Shown here piece after piece: positions 61,438 to 64,000 of a stretch of 64,000 bases of DNA. The position numbers were made by a program, and so were the translations under genes. Source of the stretch: MKUN01 sp964481425. Its GTDB lineage: Bacteria; Bacteroidota; Bacteroidia; Chitinophagales; Chitinophagaceae. The notes beneath the pieces were generated by a model. That model worked only from the letters and a program-made list of their open reading frames with translations. It searched no databases and was not told the DNA's origin. Each line of letters opens with the position of its first letter. The first letter of the stretch is position 1. The stretch lies in contig CAYZTM010000005.1 in assembly GCA_964481425.1 (NCBI GenBank), forward strand, positions 65,641 to 129,640, written 5' to 3'.

Positions 61438-62391
61438 ATGGCTTATACATTGGTCATTCACGGTGGTGCAGGCAACATAACACCCGATATGATGAGCGAG
61501 GAACTGGAGCAGCAATATAGCGTGGCGCTCTCGCTGGCATTGGATGCAGGACAGGATGTCCTTAAAGCAGGTGGTAGTGCTCTTGATGCTGTAGTTGCAG
61601 CAATAGTAGCGTTGGAGAATGAGCCGCTGTTCAATGCAGGTAAAGGTTCTGTGTTCACCAAGAAGGGACTGAACGAAATGGATGCTTCTATAATGGATGG
61701 CCGAGACCTTGCCGCTGGTGCTGTCGCCGGTGTGCGCAACATTAAGAATCCCATTGTACTTGCCCGTGAGATCATGCTGCATTCAGGTCACGTATTTTTG
61801 AGCGGGAAGGGTGCTGCAGATTTCGCTTTGAACCGGGGTATAGAATTTGCCCCCGATGATTACTTTTTCAATAAGCTTCGTTACGATCAATGGGTAGAGA
61901 TACGCGACAGTGATTTCTATCAACTGGACCATAAAGGCGATAACCTGAAAGGCACAGCACCCAATCCCGATCATAAATTCGGTACTGTCGGTGCAGTAGC
62001 TATGGATGAACAGGGTAACCTTGCGGCGGGCACCTCTACCGGTGGTATGACCAATAAACGTTTTGGCAGGATAGGTGATAGCCCGGTGATAGGTGCAGGC
62101 ACTTACGCCAATAACAATAGCTGTGCTATATCCTGTACAGGTCATGGGGAATTCTTTCTACGTGCCGTAGTAGCGCACGATGTGTCCTGCCTTATGGAAT
62201 ATAAGGGACTCTCATTGAAAGAAGCATGCAATACGGTGATAAAAGATAAGCTGGTGAAAATGGGTGGTGAAGGCGGCCTTATAGCTGTGGATGCAAAAGG
62301 TAATTACGATATGTGTTTCAACTCCGTAGGTATGTACAGGGGTATGCGCAACAGTGAAGGTAAAAGAGAAATAGCCTGGTATGGAGAATAG
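61438..62391 (+). CDS. Isoaspartyl peptidase / L-asparaginase (Ntn hydrolase)
   Basis: 317 residues. Self-cleaving precursor: the Gly-Thr junction in HKFGTVGAVAMDEQGNLAAGTSTGG gives the new N-terminal Thr (about residue 183). N-terminal VIHGGAGNI and GGSALDAVVAAIVALENEPLFNAGKG; substrate region RIGDSPVIGAGTYANN, TGHGEFFLR. Plant-type family, cleaves beta-aspartyl peptides and asparagine. No signal peptide, so cytoplasmic. Ends in a hairpin over the stop codon. Confidence 0.93.
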   Translation: MAYTLVIHGGAGNITPDMMSEELEQQYSVALSLALDAGQDVLKAGGSALDAVVAAIVALENEPLFNAGKGSVFTKKGLNEMDASIMDGRDLAAGAVAGVRNIKNPIVLAREIMLHSGHVFLSGKGAADFALNRGIEFAPDDYFFNKLRYDQWVEIRDSDFYQLDHKGDNLKGTAPNPDHKFGTVGAVAMDEQGNLAAGTSTGGMTNKRFGRIGDSPVIGAGTYANNNSCAISCTGHGEFFLRAVVAHDVSCLMEYKGLSLKEACNTVIKDKLVKMGGEGGLIAVDAKGNYDMCFNSVGMYRGMRNSEGKREIAWYGE

Positions 62392-62415
62392 CAGGCTATT
62401 TCATTTGATATTTTT
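62370..62415 (+). terminator. Terminator overlapping the asparaginase stop codon
   Basis: AATAGCCTG (62370-62378) pairs with CAGGCTATT (62392-62400), followed by TCATTTGATATTTTTT. The first arm lies in the coding sequence and the stop codon is inside the loop. Confidence 0.6.
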
Positions 62416-62424
62416 TGCTAAAGA

Positions 62425-62616
62425 TCAGTCCGCTCCGCTGGCGTCACCTCCACCGTCACTTCCATCGCCAAGGTCATAAAGGGTTTCTTCCGGTTCAGGT
62501 TCGGTATCAGGCTCACGTTTTTCGTCTGCATTACTTGTTTGCTGTTCTGCAGGTTCCGTATTCTTGTCTTCCTGTTGCGCATCCGTGTTCGTTGGCTTCT
62601 CATTTTGTGCAATCAT
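62425..62616 (-). CDS. Acidic disordered 63-residue protein
   Basis: 63 residues, rich in Glu, Asp, Thr, Gln and Gly (QEDKNTEPAEQQTSN, PEPEETLYDLGDGSDGGGD). No domain. Two overlapping frames of similar length exist, but this one has an ATG start, and its acidic composition matches the neighbouring 55-residue protein. Role unknown. Confidence 0.5.
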   Translation of the reverse strand: MIAQNEKPTNTDAQQEDKNTEPAEQQTSNADEKREPDTEPEPEETLYDLGDGSDGGGDASGAD

Positions 62617-62721
62617 AATAATAGTTTTATCATTTTGTTAGACCTGTACTCATTAAAACACCGTGCCCACGAATAAATGTGCGGCTTGTTATAGACAAAT
62701 AATATTGCTTCCGCTGTTAAT

Positions 62722-62753
62722 GCATATCGCCGGTCAACTGACCGGCGATATGC
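62722..62753. terminator. Perfect 15-bp inverted repeat
   Basis: GCATATCGCCGGTCA (62722-62736) and its reverse complement (62739-62753) with only 2 bp between. A T-rich TTCTCTTTTT follows on the plus strand. It lies between the two acidic-protein genes (minus strand), just past the stop of the second, so it may end that transcript or block read-through from the left. Confidence 0.6.
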
Positions 62754-62775
62754 TTCTCTTTTTGGTGATTCCGGC

Positions 62776-62943
62776 TTATGCTTCGCTTTCGTCATCAGCC
62801 GCTTCGTTGCTTTCTTCAAACTCTTCTTCAGATTCGTCTTCAGTTCCTTCCGTCATTTCTTCTTCGTTCTCTTCCATAGATTCTTCCTGCGATGTTTGGT
62901 CTTGTTCCAGTTCGTCCTGTGGCATTATGTTCTCTGTTGTCAT
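62776..62943 (-). CDS. Highly acidic 55-residue microprotein
   Basis: ATG at 62943 to TAA at 62776 encodes 55 residues (MTTENIMPQDELEQDQTSQE...) in which more than 40% are Glu or Asp and only one run lacks charge. No Lys or Arg at all. No domain; likely disordered. It neighbours the acidic 63-residue gene on the same strand. Function unknown. Confidence 0.55.
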   Translation of the reverse strand: MTTENIMPQDELEQDQTSQEESMEENEEEMTEGTEDESEEEFEESNEAADDESEA

Positions 62944-63125
62944 AAAATTCTGTTTTTAGAATTAAGAATGACAGTAAATTACAAAGGCAGATATATTCAA
63001 AATGCAGGATAAATTTTTGATAATCATTTGATAACCCCGATGCAGTGCAAGGTTAAATCAATGTATCTTATTCTTTTTTGGGAGATGGAAAATGGGAGCC
63101 TTTTACAGGGTCTTCGTTAAAGGGT

Positions 63126-64000
63126 TTATATCCTTCCTTCCTCGTACTTCAGTCCTTTGAAGTACTCCACGTCTTTCAGCAGGCTTTTCTTTTTCAGTTG
63201 CAGCTTAATGGAGGCGCTTAGTGCCGATATTGGGGATAATATAAAGATGGCTACTATCAGCAGGTTCTTGAATTGCTTTACCCGTCCTATACGTGCAGTG
63301 TCGCCGGGACCTCCTTTTTCTTGTATATATTTTGACCAGTAGCGGAAGTTTTTGATCCCGCGTTGTTCCAGCAGTACCAGCCCGGGCTCCAGCTTTACAG
63401 CACCCAGGAGTAACAGTTCCTGGTGCAGGCTGCTCATCCTGTTCTCGTTAAGATGTTTCAGTATAGGCGGCCCGTAACGCTGGGTCATTTTGATGTCTTT
63501 CTCCTGCACACCTGCTGCGGGCAGTAGTCCCTTGGCTTCCTTCCGCCCGGTGAATGACCAGCGTATCACCGTTAATGTAGACACTATATTTGTGTTGGTG
63601 TCCACCAGGGCAATGTTACCAACAAGGTTGGCCCCCAGCTGTTGCAGGTACATTTTTACCTTTTCCTGTGCATGCAGCCACATATTACGCGCACCTATTA
63701 CGGTAAGCACGTTCTTGCCGGATAATACTTTGGCTGATGGACTTTGCAGAAAAGAAGTAATGGGAAGCGAGGGATTGAGGAACCAGGGTTGCCAGCCGAA
63801 TATCACGAGGTCGTACTGCCCCTGCATAATGTGTTCCGGTAATGGTTTCATGGGTACGGCCATATGCTGTACCGTTTCCGGCATGGTATCAAAGAAGGTT
63901 ATTGGGTCCCAGGGAAAAGGGTAGGGCGCCTCCGGTTCTATAGCAGCATATTCTATTTCCACCTTGTCCTTTATGTCCTGCACTATATTGTCCAGGATAT
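63126..64000 (-). CDS. Flavodoxin-like protein (DarA-annotated family), 5' end beyond the window
   Basis: Only the C-terminal part is present: an open frame runs to the right edge (ILDNIVQDIKDKVEIEYAAIEPEAPYPFPWDPITFFDTMPE). An internal GTG at 63983 is not the real start. Flavodoxin-like core: YDLVIFGWQPWFLNPSLPITSFLQSP, KNVLTVIGARNMWLHAQEKV. One hydrophobic segment near the end (LLIVAIFILSPISALSA). Similar proteins are often labelled dialkylresorcinol condensing enzyme in Bacteroidota, a name I would not rely on. Confidence 0.65.
   Translation of the reverse strand, partial: ILDNIVQDIKDKVEIEYAAIEPEAPYPFPWDPITFFDTMPETVQHMAVPMKPLPEHIMQGQYDLVIFGWQPWFLNPSLPITSFLQSPSAKVLSGKNVLTVIGARNMWLHAQEKVKMYLQQLGANLVGNIALVDTNTNIVSTLTVIRWSFTGRKEAKGLLPAAGVQEKDIKMTQRYGPPILKHLNENRMSSLHQELLLLGAVKLEPGLVLLEQRGIKNFRYWSKYIQEKGGPGDTARIGRVKQFKNLLIVAIFILSPISALSASIKLQLKKKSLLKDVEYFKGLKYEEGRI

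Noticed and set aside
62418..62616. Basic frame MHKMRSQRT... and the plus-strand frame over the acidic 63-residue gene
   Set aside because: Shadow frames; the acidic frame fits the composition of the neighbouring gene better.

Overview
The window comes from a Bacteroidota chromosome, most likely a Chitinophagales/Chitinophagaceae-type organism. The evidence is four proteins with type IX secretion (T9SS) C-terminal sorting domains, TANNTTTG-type promoter boxes instead of Shine-Dalgarno-rich leaders, DUF5686/CarboxypepD-reg and DUF4369-thioredoxin proteins, and a Bacteroidota-type serine palmitoyltransferase. No tRNA, rRNA, CRISPR array, phage or IS element was recognised. The last gene runs off the right edge.

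Layout. 0.1-7.8 kb: a transglutaminase-core membrane protein, a 3-hydroxyacyl-CoA dehydrogenase, a large T9SS type-B repeat protein and two small basic secreted proteins. 7.8-11.1 kb: a four-gene bacterial NHEJ operon in which LigD is split into separate phosphoesterase, ligase and polymerase genes behind ku. 11.2-16.9 kb: housekeeping genes (LptF/G-type permease, tgt, GT2, rsmG, yebC-like, rlmB-like). 17.0-22.3 kb: a cobalamin riboswitch followed by two T9SS surface proteins, a BtuG-like beta-propeller lipoprotein and a BtuB-like TonB receptor, which together look like a vitamin B12 capture and import operon. 22.3-33.5 kb: small secreted proteins, an ECF sigma factor paired with a probable dual-membrane-spanning anti-sigma/beta-barrel protein, a YhhQ queuosine-precursor transporter, a CAP-domain protein, a receiver protein, an LpxR-like protein and RlmD. 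33.6-42.1 kb: a TlpA-type thioredoxin, a parvulin foldase, a beta-CASP MBL protein, DUF3175, DinB, a TPR membrane protein and guanylate kinase.

42.4-54.0 kb is the most striking region: eleven same-strand, mostly overlapping genes that appear to encode a whole inositol-sphingolipid pathway. They are serine palmitoyltransferase, a GNAT protein (candidate ceramide synthase), an SDR reductase (candidate CerR), myo-inositol-1-phosphate synthase, a PgpA-type phosphatase, GtrA, an outer-membrane DUF5686 protein, a CDP-alcohol phosphatidyltransferase fused to DUF4833, a fatty-acid/sphingolipid hydroxylase, an Aur1-like PAP2 protein and a TetR regulator. Separate pieces of this chemistry are known in Bacteroides. 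Having all of it in one operon with a hydroxylase and candidate transport genes makes this the best candidate for an undescribed system here.

54.2-64.0 kb: ClpB, small proteins, an MFS exporter, a MacB-type permease, a PRTase, an isoaspartyl peptidase/asparaginase, two very acidic microproteins and a flavodoxin-like protein truncated by the window end.
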